Origin: Fidelibacterota bacterium
GTDB lineage: Bacteria > Marinisomatota > Marinisomatia > Marinisomatales > UBA1611
Length of the DNA stretch: 64,000 bases
Assembly (NCBI GenBank): GCA_002718285.1
Contig: PBAR01000023.1
Location: 1-64,000, forward strand
Direction: 5' to 3'
Numbering within the stretch: position 1 is the stretch's first letter; the number at the start of each line of letters is the position of its first letter. Of this stretch, positions 34,329 to 42,912 are shown piece by piece. A program made the position numbers and the translations under genes. The notes below the pieces were generated by a model. It searched no databases, was not told where the DNA came from, and worked only from the letters and a program-made list of their open reading frames with translations.

Positions 34329-35972
34329 TTATTCCTCTGTTATAAAGGTAATATTAAGTCCAATAGTTGCCCAGTAAGTATACTCTATATTTTCTAACAC
34401 GCCTTTAGCAAGTACGGTATTTCCTACCAGCCCAAACTTAGTTTTGATTGGAACTAGATTCAAATCAACCAGATTAATTAAAGGGCTAAAGGTAAAACCC
34501 ATGGTAAGACCAAATCCTAAAGGGAATTTTCCTACACCATATTTATAATTTAATTTATAATAATCAGGTAGAAAAAATAAGATACTGCTGATATCAGATC
34601 GGGCAACACTAAAAAACCCAATTGTTTGCAGGTTTTTTTGATTTTCCTTAGAGAAATGATTTATCCATTGTATTTCCATACCTAGGCCAGTCGAACCAAA
34701 TTGCATAATATTTTTTTTACCCACTGCAAAAGTTCCAAATGGTCTGGGAGCATATTCATCCAATATTTTATCCCTATAAATTGGTGATAGAAATTCAAAT
34801 GAAGTATATTGTTCGATCGGTTTTTTCAAGGCGGGAGATATTCCTTCTGGTTCTATATAAGGATCTTCTATTTCATGAATTACCACTTTACGTCCTGTCC
34901 ATTCAAGTCTGTATGCAAATTGATCGGGTTGCATGAAAGGTATAATTTTCCGATCAATTTCCCTTCCAGTAGAGTCAATCCGGATTTCAACTGTTTCTTC
35001 CAAATTCATATCATGGATATACTCTATCGTGTAAATACTTTTGTTTTTTTGATTATAGTATTGTATCATACGTAACCATTCACCATCTTCCATAAATACC
35101 AAGTGACGCCCCTCAAAAACACTATCAGATCGAAAATAAGAAGATTCTATTATTTCCATTACTAGGTTTGAGTCTATTTGTGATCTATAAGAAAATTTGT
35201 AGGTATAATAATGGACCCCAATATTATCTACTACTTTTACCTCCTTAGGTCTTCCATCTTTACGACTCTTAAAAAATGCCTTCCAACCAGGACGAATTTC
35301 ACTAAGTTGGTGAGAGTATAATCTTGAATCAAGCCTTGAAATAGTTCCGCGGGTATGGAATTCTACATGATATTCAGAACGATTTCCACTTCGCGTCCAT
35401 TTTAAATTCCATGTCTGGAGCGGATTATTTTTATTATCGTACTCAGTTACTGTTTTGACACGTTTATCTTTATTATAAGTTGCCTCATAATAAGTGCTGC
35501 CATAAAACGTTTGAGGATTGTCGTTCAAAGATAATAAGCGCCTATATGGACCCCAGTATTTAAAATATTTACTTCCAGAGTTTTGATTATATTTCTTTTT
35601 TTTTGATTTAGTAGAAATTTTTGATGCAGGCTTGGAAGGAATAGTGATTTTTACTTCTAGATTTTTATCTTTAATAATTATAGAAGCTATCCCAGTTCCA
35701 AGATTTTTGTCTACAGCTTTTAATGTATAAGATCCGGATTTAAGTTTTTTTAATCTAAACTCTCCTTTCTTATTGGTTTTTGTTCCTTTTATTTTTTTTC
35801 CATTTTTATCTATCAGAATTATTTCAGCCTTTCTTATCCTCTGATTTTCTTCACTGATTGCGACACCGGAAATAAAAAATTTATTATTAGAAAAAAGAGA
35901 CGAAATAAAAAATAAGAGAAAAAATACCTGACGTGATTGTCTAAGAAACGGGATAATTATGCCATCCCCCAA
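34329..35972 (-). CDS. Exported protein with carboxypeptidase-regulatory-like domain, unknown function
   Basis: The 547-residue frame begins at a TTG (35972) inside the end of the upstream gene. A signal-like hydrophobic segment (VFFLLFFISSLFS) is followed by a small Ig-like repeat domain (FISGVAISEENQRIRKAEI, KGEFRLKKLKSGSYTLKA), then a Lys-rich linker (SKKKKYN). A long region with YD-repeat-like strands follows (TVTEYDNKNNPLQTW), and the final 130 residues look like an outer-membrane barrel half (GLGMEIQW, GLTMGFTFSPL, ATIGLNITF). I do not recognise the family. It is last in the minus-strand dnaG operon and convergent with the DUF1080 gene. Confidence 0.6.
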   Translation of the reverse strand: MGDGIIIPFLRQSRQVFFLLFFISSLFSNNKFFISGVAISEENQRIRKAEIILIDKNGKKIKGTKTNKKGEFRLKKLKSGSYTLKAVDKNLGTGIASIIIKDKNLEVKITIPSKPASKISTKSKKKKYNQNSGSKYFKYWGPYRRLLSLNDNPQTFYGSTYYEATYNKDKRVKTVTEYDNKNNPLQTWNLKWTRSGNRSEYHVEFHTRGTISRLDSRLYSHQLSEIRPGWKAFFKSRKDGRPKEVKVVDNIGVHYYTYKFSYRSQIDSNLVMEIIESSYFRSDSVFEGRHLVFMEDGEWLRMIQYYNQKNKSIYTIEYIHDMNLEETVEIRIDSTGREIDRKIIPFMQPDQFAYRLEWTGRKVVIHEIEDPYIEPEGISPALKKPIEQYTSFEFLSPIYRDKILDEYAPRPFGTFAVGKKNIMQFGSTGLGMEIQWINHFSKENQKNLQTIGFFSVARSDISSILFFLPDYYKLNYKYGVGKFPLGFGLTMGFTFSPLINLVDLNLVPIKTKFGLVGNTVLAKGVLENIEYTYWATIGLNITFITEE

Positions 35973-36847
35973 CTTAATAGAAGGATTACAAGAAAAAATA
36001 TCCCAAAACCAAAATAAGATTGAGTCCGTGTTTTTTCGTTATAATCAAATACTTCTCCTTCTAGTGATTGATAATTAAGTACCACTGTAGCTTCATCTCC
36101 TTCATCAACAAAAACATCCATTAAACCCATTCTCATAATATCATTAACTAGTTTTTCGTTGGGAGTACGAACCTTTGACATTTTTGCGGGATTTTCAGGA
36201 AAGTAACCAACTTTGTGCCAACCAGGTAGTACATCCACTCCAAAATCTAAAGGTGAATGACCAACCATTTTATCATCAACATAGATAGGTATTCCTGGCG
36301 TATCACAAAGAATACGTATGGAAGAGCGTATTCTTTGATCTTTCCAAGATAATGGATGTTGTTTTTTCTGACTGGATTTCGGGTCTGGGAAGACGAAAGA
36401 TTGCTTTATCTCTGCGGATTCTCCATCGTAGTTTCCTTGATCATACAAAATACTGATTAATACTTCGTTACTATTGATATGACGAATAATGTCAAAAGAT
36501 TTCAAAGGTTGGGTGAGATGAATCGAAATTTGAACTGCATCAACAGACATTGAATTCTGAATCTCTTGGATCGGATAGGATATATAACTAGAAAAAAAAT
36601 CCTTTTCGGGCGGCTTAATATTATACAGGTTAAGAGTTAACCATTTTTCACGATCAATCCAGCCTGATATATCATTGTTACCAATTGCATCTGAAAAAAT
36701 AAATTCTATATTTAATCCTTTATCTTTCTCTTTTATTCTCAAGTCTTGAATTAAGAATGGAATTTTATTTTGAGCTTTTATAGATGATGATAACAAGATT
36801 CCAACCAGAATCCCAATTATGGGCTTAGCTGGCGTGATAGTTGACAT
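35957..36847 (-). CDS. Exported PEGA-domain membrane protein
   Basis: The start is ATG 36847, one base after the upstream stop; longer in-frame starts enter that gene. This is a protein of about 296 residues. An N-terminal signal (IIGILVGILLSSSIKAQ) is followed by an AMIN-like beta region (about 25-140), shared in style with the upstream gene (ISGWIDREKWLTLNLYN). A PEGA-like motif comes next (IPIYVDDKMVGHSPLDFGV, then LPGWHKVGYF), and then a C-terminal transmembrane helix (FGIFFLVILLLSWGMA). PEGA and AMIN domains sit in envelope-spanning systems. It likely works with its upstream neighbour, which has the same two domains. Confidence 0.65.
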   Translation of the reverse strand: MSTITPAKPIIGILVGILLSSSIKAQNKIPFLIQDLRIKEKDKGLNIEFIFSDAIGNNDISGWIDREKWLTLNLYNIKPPEKDFFSSYISYPIQEIQNSMSVDAVQISIHLTQPLKSFDIIRHINSNEVLISILYDQGNYDGESAEIKQSFVFPDPKSSQKKQHPLSWKDQRIRSSIRILCDTPGIPIYVDDKMVGHSPLDFGVDVLPGWHKVGYFPENPAKMSKVRTPNEKLVNDIMRMGLMDVFVDEGDEATVVLNYQSLEGEVFDYNEKTRTQSYFGFGIFFLVILLLSWGMA

Positions 36848-36848
36848 T

Positions 36849-38249
36849 CTATATTGTTGAGTCGGGAACTGCTGAGAACAGTTTAAAACGTATGGTCTGA
36901 GTTCTTCCTGCACTAACAAATATATCCTGATAATCTGGAATAGGGATCACAAACTGTGGGGGAGGCCCAAATGGATTTACCATCCTTATTCTATGCCATC
37001 CAGGTCTAACTGAAAGTTTTTCAGGGATGGGTGTTTTACCAATATATTTTCCATCAACAAATACATCTGCACCATCAAGATTACTATTAATTTTGATATA
37101 GGATTCACCAGTTTCACGTTCTGGAATATGGAGCGTCAATTTTGTCTGTTCATCCGATTTGTTGAAGCGTTGAGGTTTGCTTATTTGGTAATCCCGCAGT
37201 GCCTTTCTTGCTCTTAGATTAGTGGGAGCAACCGTGTAAGATTTTTCTTTTGGAACTTCAATTCCAGCGCGCTTTAATTCATTAATAAGCCCATTTAGAG
37301 TATAAAGTCCAACAATCCCATCTATATTATCCTGCGAATAACCCATATCTGTTTGGAACTGAATAATAGCTTCTTCTGTTATATCTCCATAATTACCATC
37401 AACACCATCAGAATAGGGGCCTGCTGTACCCAGATCATATCCCAAAAGTAACAAAGCCTGCTGAAGTTTTTTTACTTCGTTTGGCCTGTTTATTCCATGA
37501 TGCAGCATACCACTTTCAAGGATATTATTGATATTAAGACGTTGAATTTTATTTCCATTTCTATTAATTGGTTTCTTTTTTACTGCTACGGTAGGGCCGA
37601 TGATTGATTTTTTAACCTTTTTTACTTTTACAGGTTTTGGATCAGATTGTTCTAGGTCATCTCCTATAACATCTTCAGTACTGAACCATTTATTATACCA
37701 TACAAAATACTTTTCGGGCCCGTATTTATCGCGGGCGTAAATGAAGGAATCGTAAAAGGGTGAACCTTTTGCCTCTTTTTTAGGCAAAGTGAATACTCTA
37801 TTTTCGTTCTGGTTTTCAGATAGTTGAACCTCGGAGCGAATACTATCTCCAACAGATTCCCAGACTTGAACCAAAATTACCCTTGTAGCTTCCGAGTGGA
37901 AGATCTCAAAATCTTCCAAAGGATGTTCAAATAGAAAACCTAATTGAACTGATTCTCGATTCTCTGATACTTCAAGGCTTATAACAGGGTTACTATACTC
38001 AATCAGTTCGCCAAGTTTATCACTTAATCTGGAATTATTAATGGTAACATAAAACCAGTTTTCATTTCCGATCCATCCAGCTAAGTTATCCAAATCCCTA
38101 ATTCTGTTTTTTGTAACAATCCTAAGAAGCGTTCCATTGTTTTTTTTGTGGGAAGTAATGAGCTGTATTTCATTCGTAGCATAAATAAAATCAGATAAAA
38201 ATACACTAACAAGCAGCGCTATGGAGTATACGGGATTATTAAAGTTCAT
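36849..38249 (-). CDS. Exported protein with AMIN-like, peptidoglycan-binding and PEGA domains
   Basis: The 466-residue protein has a signal peptide (to FIYAT) and an AMIN-like region (about 25-150). A Lys/Pro-rich linker follows, then a PG_binding_1 domain around residues 255-330 (VKKLQQALLLLGYDLGTAG, DGNYGDITEEAIIQFQ). A PEGA domain comes last (about 385-440: GADVFVDGKYIGKTPIPEKL, RPGWHRIRMV). It should be periplasmic, attached to the cell wall. Its ATG overlaps the dnaG stop by 11 bases. The neighbouring PEGA protein carries a membrane helix, so the pair could join wall and membrane. Confidence 0.75.
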   Translation of the reverse strand: MNFNNPVYSIALLVSVFLSDFIYATNEIQLITSHKKNNGTLLRIVTKNRIRDLDNLAGWIGNENWFYVTINNSRLSDKLGELIEYSNPVISLEVSENRESVQLGFLFEHPLEDFEIFHSEATRVILVQVWESVGDSIRSEVQLSENQNENRVFTLPKKEAKGSPFYDSFIYARDKYGPEKYFVWYNKWFSTEDVIGDDLEQSDPKPVKVKKVKKSIIGPTVAVKKKPINRNGNKIQRLNINNILESGMLHHGINRPNEVKKLQQALLLLGYDLGTAGPYSDGVDGNYGDITEEAIIQFQTDMGYSQDNIDGIVGLYTLNGLINELKRAGIEVPKEKSYTVAPTNLRARKALRDYQISKPQRFNKSDEQTKLTLHIPERETGESYIKINSNLDGADVFVDGKYIGKTPIPEKLSVRPGWHRIRMVNPFGPPPQFVIPIPDYQDIFVSAGRTQTIRFKLFSAVPDSTI

Positions 38250-39990
38250 TTAATTCTTTTTGGAGTTTTAGTACTTCATTTAATTCTTTTTGGGTGTCGT
38301 GTCCTTTCAATTCTTTATCTCTGATTTCTGCACGAACTTTCCCAATTTTTTCTTTTATAGGCTTAGATTTTAAGATTTTTAGACAATCTGTAACAATTTG
38401 TTCAGACGATATTTCCCCATTTGTTTCAAATAATATTTTTGCTATTGAATCCCGCTCATACTTATCTGTAAAATACTCGATAATAGCTGCAGTGTCCACC
38501 TTCAATTTATTATTTATTAGATAACCAAGAAGTTTTTTCAAAAGTGGATGAGTAAACTCAACATCAGAAATAGTGTCCATAAAATTCTTTCTGGAATCAC
38601 CATTTTTGCTAATTAATAGACGAAGTAGTTCAATTTGAGCTTTTTCTTCCCGAGTTGTAAAAGATATAGATTTATTTTTCTTTGAATCATGTGTTTCATT
38701 TTGAAAGGATTGGACTACAAGTTGAGTTTTCATGGTGCGTATGAGGTCAGCTTCATCTACTTTTAGTTTTTGTGCCATAATTCGAATCAAATCATTTCTT
38801 GTAATGGTATCTTTCACACCTTGAATTTCCCGAACAATATCTATAATATATTGTTTGCGATCTGCACCTTCCAAATATTGTGCTTGGAAAAAATCTAAGT
38901 GAAAATCATAAAAAGGAATAGGATTATTAATTGCATTTTGTATTATTGATAAATTTGAATCGCGGATCCAATCATCGGGATCTTTATTTTTAGGAGGCCG
39001 TACTATCAGAGGTTCCAAGCCATTTTTTAACAATGCCCACCCTGCTTTGATTGCAGCGGCTCCACCAGCATAGTCTCCATCAAATAATAAAATCACTTTT
39101 TTTGTAATGCGACTTAACCCAATAGCGTGGTTATTTGTAAATGCTGTTCCTGATGCGGCAAGAACTGGATGGATTCCAGCCTGGTATAACTGTAAAAAGT
39201 CCATATATCCTTCCACCAGTATGGCATGGCCTGTTTGGCGAATAATATCTTTTGACGCGTGTAACCCATAAAATATATTACTTTTTTTATATAATGGTGT
39301 TTCTGGTGAATTGAGATATTTTGCAGGATCTTTCTTATCAAAAGTTCGACCTCCAAAGGCAATTACTTTTCCTGATGAATTAAATATAGGAAACATAATT
39401 CGCGAACGAAATCGATCAAACGTTCCTTTTTCTGAATGAGTAAATAAACCCGATTTTATTACCTGACTTTTTGGTACTCTTGTCCCAGATATCAATTTAA
39501 CCAATTGATCCCAATTATCACTCGCAAACCCCAACTTAAATTGTTTGATATTATCATTCGTAAGTCCCCTTTCTTTTAAATAGTTAAGAGCTTTTCTTCC
39601 ATTATCATTAAACAAGTTATTTTGATATAATTGAGTAGCTTTTTCATGGATGTCATATAATGTGGAGAATAATTCAGAGCCACCGCTTTTTTTATCTAAT
39701 TTGATCGGAATATTATATTGATCAGCCAGCAGTTTTACGGCTTCAGGAAAAGAAACTTTTTGGTATTCCATAAGAAAAGAAAAAACATTTCCACCAGAAC
39801 CACAACCAAAACAATGGTAGATCTGTTTTGACGGAGCAACACTGAATGAAGCCGTTTTTTCATTATGGAAAGGGCATAGACCAAAATAGTTGGTTCCGCG
39901 TTTTTTTAATTCCACATCCCGCGAAATCACTTCAAAAATTTCTGCGGTATCACGAACCTGATCTATAATATCCTGGGGTATTTTAGTCAT
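38239..39990 (-). CDS. dnaG: DNA primase DnaG
   Basis: The start is ATG 39990 (MTKIPQDIIDQVRDTAEI), overlapping the cvpA stop as TAATG. The protein is about 583 residues. The N-terminal zinc finger (CPFHNEKTASF then CFGCGSGGNVFSF), the RNA-polymerase core, and a TOPRIM domain (LVEGYMDFLQLYQ, LLFDGDYAGG) are all present. The C-terminal helicase-binding region is short and ends in a small duplicated tail (ELNEVLKLQKELNEL). It makes RNA primers for replication. It sits in a classic yqeY-cvpA-dnaG neighbourhood, followed directly by envelope genes. Confidence 0.97.
   Translation of the reverse strand: MTKIPQDIIDQVRDTAEIFEVISRDVELKKRGTNYFGLCPFHNEKTASFSVAPSKQIYHCFGCGSGGNVFSFLMEYQKVSFPEAVKLLADQYNIPIKLDKKSGGSELFSTLYDIHEKATQLYQNNLFNDNGRKALNYLKERGLTNDNIKQFKLGFASDNWDQLVKLISGTRVPKSQVIKSGLFTHSEKGTFDRFRSRIMFPIFNSSGKVIAFGGRTFDKKDPAKYLNSPETPLYKKSNIFYGLHASKDIIRQTGHAILVEGYMDFLQLYQAGIHPVLAASGTAFTNNHAIGLSRITKKVILLFDGDYAGGAAAIKAGWALLKNGLEPLIVRPPKNKDPDDWIRDSNLSIIQNAINNPIPFYDFHLDFFQAQYLEGADRKQYIIDIVREIQGVKDTITRNDLIRIMAQKLKVDEADLIRTMKTQLVVQSFQNETHDSKKNKSISFTTREEKAQIELLRLLISKNGDSRKNFMDTISDVEFTHPLLKKLLGYLINNKLKVDTAAIIEYFTDKYERDSIAKILFETNGEISSEQIVTDCLKILKSKPIKEKIGKVRAEIRDKELKGHDTQKELNEVLKLQKELNEL
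38245..38293. repeat. 30-bp-period duplication at the dnaG 3' end
   Basis: TTCATTTAATTCTTTTTGG occurs at 38245-38263 and 38275-38293. It duplicates ten codons of the DnaG tail (KELNE repeated), and the first copy contains the next gene's ATG. It looks like a recent slippage event. Confidence 0.85.
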
Positions 39991-40517
39991 TAAGGCTGGG
40001 TTAGTTCCATTATATAGGATTCTCCAATAAATACTGGATCCTCCCAATTAAAAAAAGAAACCACCTTAGTTCTGAATTTAGTTCCAAACTTGGAAATGCG
40101 GGAATTAGAAGCAATAATATTTGACCACTTTTGAACTGGCAAAATGGCAATGAACCAGGTAAAAGAGATTATAATAAAAAATCCTTTCATAGAACCAAAT
40201 GCAAATCCCATATAATGGTTAACCCATTGATTGCTTTTAGAAAGGTATGCTATGTGCGCGAATCTTGTCAAAAGTCTACCTATAATCAAAACCGTACTAA
40301 ATAATGTTATATATGTGATGCTTAAAGCTATCCAATTATCCATTGGTGCGTGTTTTAATAAAAGTTGTGATAATCTTGGTGTTAATGATATAGAAACAAT
40401 CAATGCTGAAATCAGACCAATTAATCTTCCCAATTCTTCAATAAGACCTCTTTTAAAGCCGCTAATGCCCATTAAAATCAAAAAAAGGGTTGCCAATAAA
40501 TCAATGAACCATGACAT
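39990..40517 (-). CDS. CvpA-family membrane protein
   Basis: The 175-residue protein has four predicted helices: WFIDLLATLFLILMGISG with the family's FKRGLIEELGRL, then LIGLISALIVSIS, IALSITYITLFSTVLIIG, and GFFIIISFTWFIAILP. CvpA proteins are linked with envelope homeostasis and colicin V export. It lies between yqeY (adjacent TAA-ATG) and dnaG (TAATG overlap), a common arrangement. Confidence 0.85.
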   Translation of the reverse strand: MSWFIDLLATLFLILMGISGFKRGLIEELGRLIGLISALIVSISLTPRLSQLLLKHAPMDNWIALSITYITLFSTVLIIGRLLTRFAHIAYLSKSNQWVNHYMGFAFGSMKGFFIIISFTWFIAILPVQKWSNIIASNSRISKFGTKFRTKVVSFFNWEDPVFIGESYIMELTQP

Positions 40518-40961
40518 TTATGAAAGTAATTCCCTTAAAATATTATTGGCAACTTTACCATCGACTCTTCCGCTACCGCATTGCATAACTTTCGGCATTA
40601 CTATACCAATATCTCCTATACTGCTTGCTCCAGTCTCAGAAATGATTGTTTTTACTAGATGCCGAGTTTCATCAATATCCATTATTTTTGGAAGGTAAAA
40701 TTCTAATATTTTCAGTTCTGCGCTTTCCTTTTTTTTTAAATCTATACGATTAGCCTTCTCATACATTTTTATAGATTCTTTTCTCTGTTTTACTAACATC
40801 TTAATAACAGAAAATGCTTCCTGTTCTGATATACTTTCTTTTTTTTGTATCTGCTTATCCTTTAACTTTGCTAGTAAAATTCTCAAAGTCCCCGCTTTAT
40901 CTTTTTCACCTCTTTTCATGGCACTGTACATATCTGTTTTAACACTCTCAATAAAGCTCAT
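40518..40961 (-). CDS. yqeY: GatB/YqeY domain protein
   Basis: The 147-residue protein is all-helical and begins IESVKTDMYSAMKRGEKDKAGTLRILLAKLKD. It ends DIGIVMPKVMQCGSGRVDGKVANNILRELL, the typical YqeY tail (K/R-x-G-x-D-G). The family resembles the tRNA-binding tail of the GatB amidotransferase subunit; its role is uncertain. Conserved linkage to dnaG supports the call. It follows the methyltransferase gene by two bases. Confidence 0.92.
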   Translation of the reverse strand: MSFIESVKTDMYSAMKRGEKDKAGTLRILLAKLKDKQIQKKESISEQEAFSVIKMLVKQRKESIKMYEKANRIDLKKKESAELKILEFYLPKIMDIDETRHLVKTIISETGASSIGDIGIVMPKVMQCGSGRVDGKVANNILRELLS

Positions 40962-40963
40962 GA

Positions 40964-41770
40964 TTAATCTTTCTGATCAATTCTCTTCATAGCTAAAAGT
41001 AGATTATCCTTATTGGTTTCAAATCCAATAAATCTTCTTCCACATTTTTTAGCTGAAATTCCACTGTCACCAGTTGACATAAATGGATCAAGTATCCAGT
41101 TTAGTTTAAAGCTGCTAGCTTGGATTATCCGTGTGAAAAGTTCTTCAGGTTTATTTTTGTTTTGATCCAAGGAATCTGGTATATCTAGCCATAGGTTAGA
41201 AAGTGTAGAATTATTAATTAATTCTTGACGGTCAGCTTCAACACTTACTGCTTTTTGGTAAAATAAAAAATCATCAGTTTTTGTAGCAAACCATATGTCT
41301 GCAGTTTCATTGATCCAGGTAGGTATTCTAGGATTTTCTCTTTTGACGTAGTCTCGCCAAATTATTCGCGAGCGAATCCTAAAATGATTATTTAATAAGC
41401 CATGGTACATACTAGAAAACTCCCATTTTGTAAAAATATAAATACTTCCAGTATTTTTTAAAATTCTCTTTGCTTCTTTTATCCATTTTGTATTCCAAAG
41501 AAAGTATTCATTTAAAGTCATCGGATTATTATTTGTTTCAATTCTTTCTGCAGGATTTTCTGGTGGATCTGCAATTATGAGGTCAATGGATTGGTCAGGT
41601 ATTTTCTGTAACCCTTCTAAGCAATTAGCTAGAAATAACCCCTCTTGCATTTTTTCTGTTGTCATAGTTATATCTTCGATAGTATGGATAGCTGGAAGAT
41701 ATTTATTTAGATCATCTATGGTTAATCCTGGGGAAGTTTCTAATGATTTATTTAAAAGGGATTTATTCAT
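40964..41770 (-). CDS. Putative site-specific DNA methyltransferase (beta-class order) with unusual DPPE motif
   Basis: The 268-residue protein has the class order of beta-type amino-methyltransferases. Motif IV comes first (SIDLIIADPPENPAER), then a target region, and the SAM motif near the end (LDPFMSTGDSGISAKKCGRRFIGFE). The catalytic tetrapeptide is DPPE, not the usual DPPY/F/W, so activity may be altered or the target different. An N-terminal extension of about 45 residues precedes the core. No restriction endonuclease is adjacent; it leads the yqeY-cvpA-dnaG operon, so a regulatory or solitary role is likely. Confidence 0.75.
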   Translation of the reverse strand: MNKSLLNKSLETSPGLTIDDLNKYLPAIHTIEDITMTTEKMQEGLFLANCLEGLQKIPDQSIDLIIADPPENPAERIETNNNPMTLNEYFLWNTKWIKEAKRILKNTGSIYIFTKWEFSSMYHGLLNNHFRIRSRIIWRDYVKRENPRIPTWINETADIWFATKTDDFLFYQKAVSVEADRQELINNSTLSNLWLDIPDSLDQNKNKPEELFTRIIQASSFKLNWILDPFMSTGDSGISAKKCGRRFIGFETNKDNLLLAMKRIDQKD

Positions 41771-41894
41771 TATCTAATAAGATGGAATAGGCAAAATTTA
41801 GGAATATTTGAGTGAAAGTTTGTTGATTATCATATCGAGAAATAAATTTGATTTTTGAAATAATAAAGGAAAATATTCTGATTATTATGACTGT

Positions 41895-42746
41895 TTAATA
41901 TATTATTTTATTAGGTTTATACACTATGTCTGGTTCCAATTTTTGTCTTAATTCAATAAAGGATCTTTGTCCCAGATTATGTTTATTTTCTTGAAATGGC
42001 CATGATCCTGAATCAGATGTTATCCGATAATACATGAATTCTTGCTTAAATCCTGGATCATAGATTTTTAACTCATATAAACTTTCTGGATTATATGCCA
42101 ATGTGATTTTTTTTTGCAAAGTTCGAAATCCCCTCAGATTACCTAAATATGTTTTCCAAATAGAGTTTCCATTTTCAGTTAGAATTATATAGATAGGGTA
42201 AGGTTCTCCAAATGCAGTCCGAAAAAAATCTGAATCACTGATTGAGATTGCTTCTAGGCTCACAGTATACATTTTGGGGACTCCAGTTTTAGAAGGTAAT
42301 GCTTCCCCAGCAAGTCCTTCAGCTAAATAATAAATCCCAAACTGAAGTAATTCGTTTTTATCTTCAGTTTCAAAATCAATTTTTTTTATCACCTTTCCCA
42401 ATACAATATCTAATAATATTGCAGTAATGGTAAAAAGACTATCCTGAACAATTACGGTTCCACTAAGGATTTGGTTTGCTCCCACCTGCCGTCCCAAATT
42501 GGACATACAACTATCTGAACAATCATCTAGATTAATTTTCTGATTGGCAATTATAGTTTTAATGTCCTCATTATCCAAAATATCAAAGCTGCCAGTATTT
42601 GTTAGTTCGTTTCTTATTTTATTTGAAATCTGTTGGATTAAATCAGTTTTTAAACCTTCATTTTTGAAATCAAATACAGCCAACTTTTCACTATCATCAG
42701 CATTAATGAAGCCGATTATTAATATAAATATCATCCGATAAATCAT
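41895..42746 (-). CDS. Exported CsgG/LpoB-like (TolB-N-type) protein
   Basis: The 283-residue protein has a short signal peptide (MIYRMIFILIIGFINA). Residues 20-150 have the pattern LAVFDFKNEGL, KIRNELTNTGSFDILDNEDI and RQVGANQILSGTVIV, as in the CsgG, LpoB or FlgO group of envelope proteins. A second beta-rich half (from KMYTVSLEAISI) has no family I recognise. It lacks a lipobox Cys at the signal end, so it is probably periplasmic. It is a single gene, divergent from the amidase, with a 124-base gap to the methyltransferase. Confidence 0.65.
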   Translation of the reverse strand: MIYRMIFILIIGFINADDSEKLAVFDFKNEGLKTDLIQQISNKIRNELTNTGSFDILDNEDIKTIIANQKINLDDCSDSCMSNLGRQVGANQILSGTVIVQDSLFTITAILLDIVLGKVIKKIDFETEDKNELLQFGIYYLAEGLAGEALPSKTGVPKMYTVSLEAISISDSDFFRTAFGEPYPIYIILTENGNSIWKTYLGNLRGFRTLQKKITLAYNPESLYELKIYDPGFKQEFMYYRITSDSGSWPFQENKHNLGQRSFIELRQKLEPDIVYKPNKIIY

Positions 42747-42912
42747 ATCATAAATCTACCAACGCTCTTCAAAAAAAATATTAACAATCAGATCTCTATT
42801 CTATATCAAATTTAAGAATAACAATCATAGGATATACATTTACATTATGAAAGAGTATCAAAACTAATTAACATTAGAAAAGAATAATGAAATAAAAAAG
42901 CACGGGAATATT

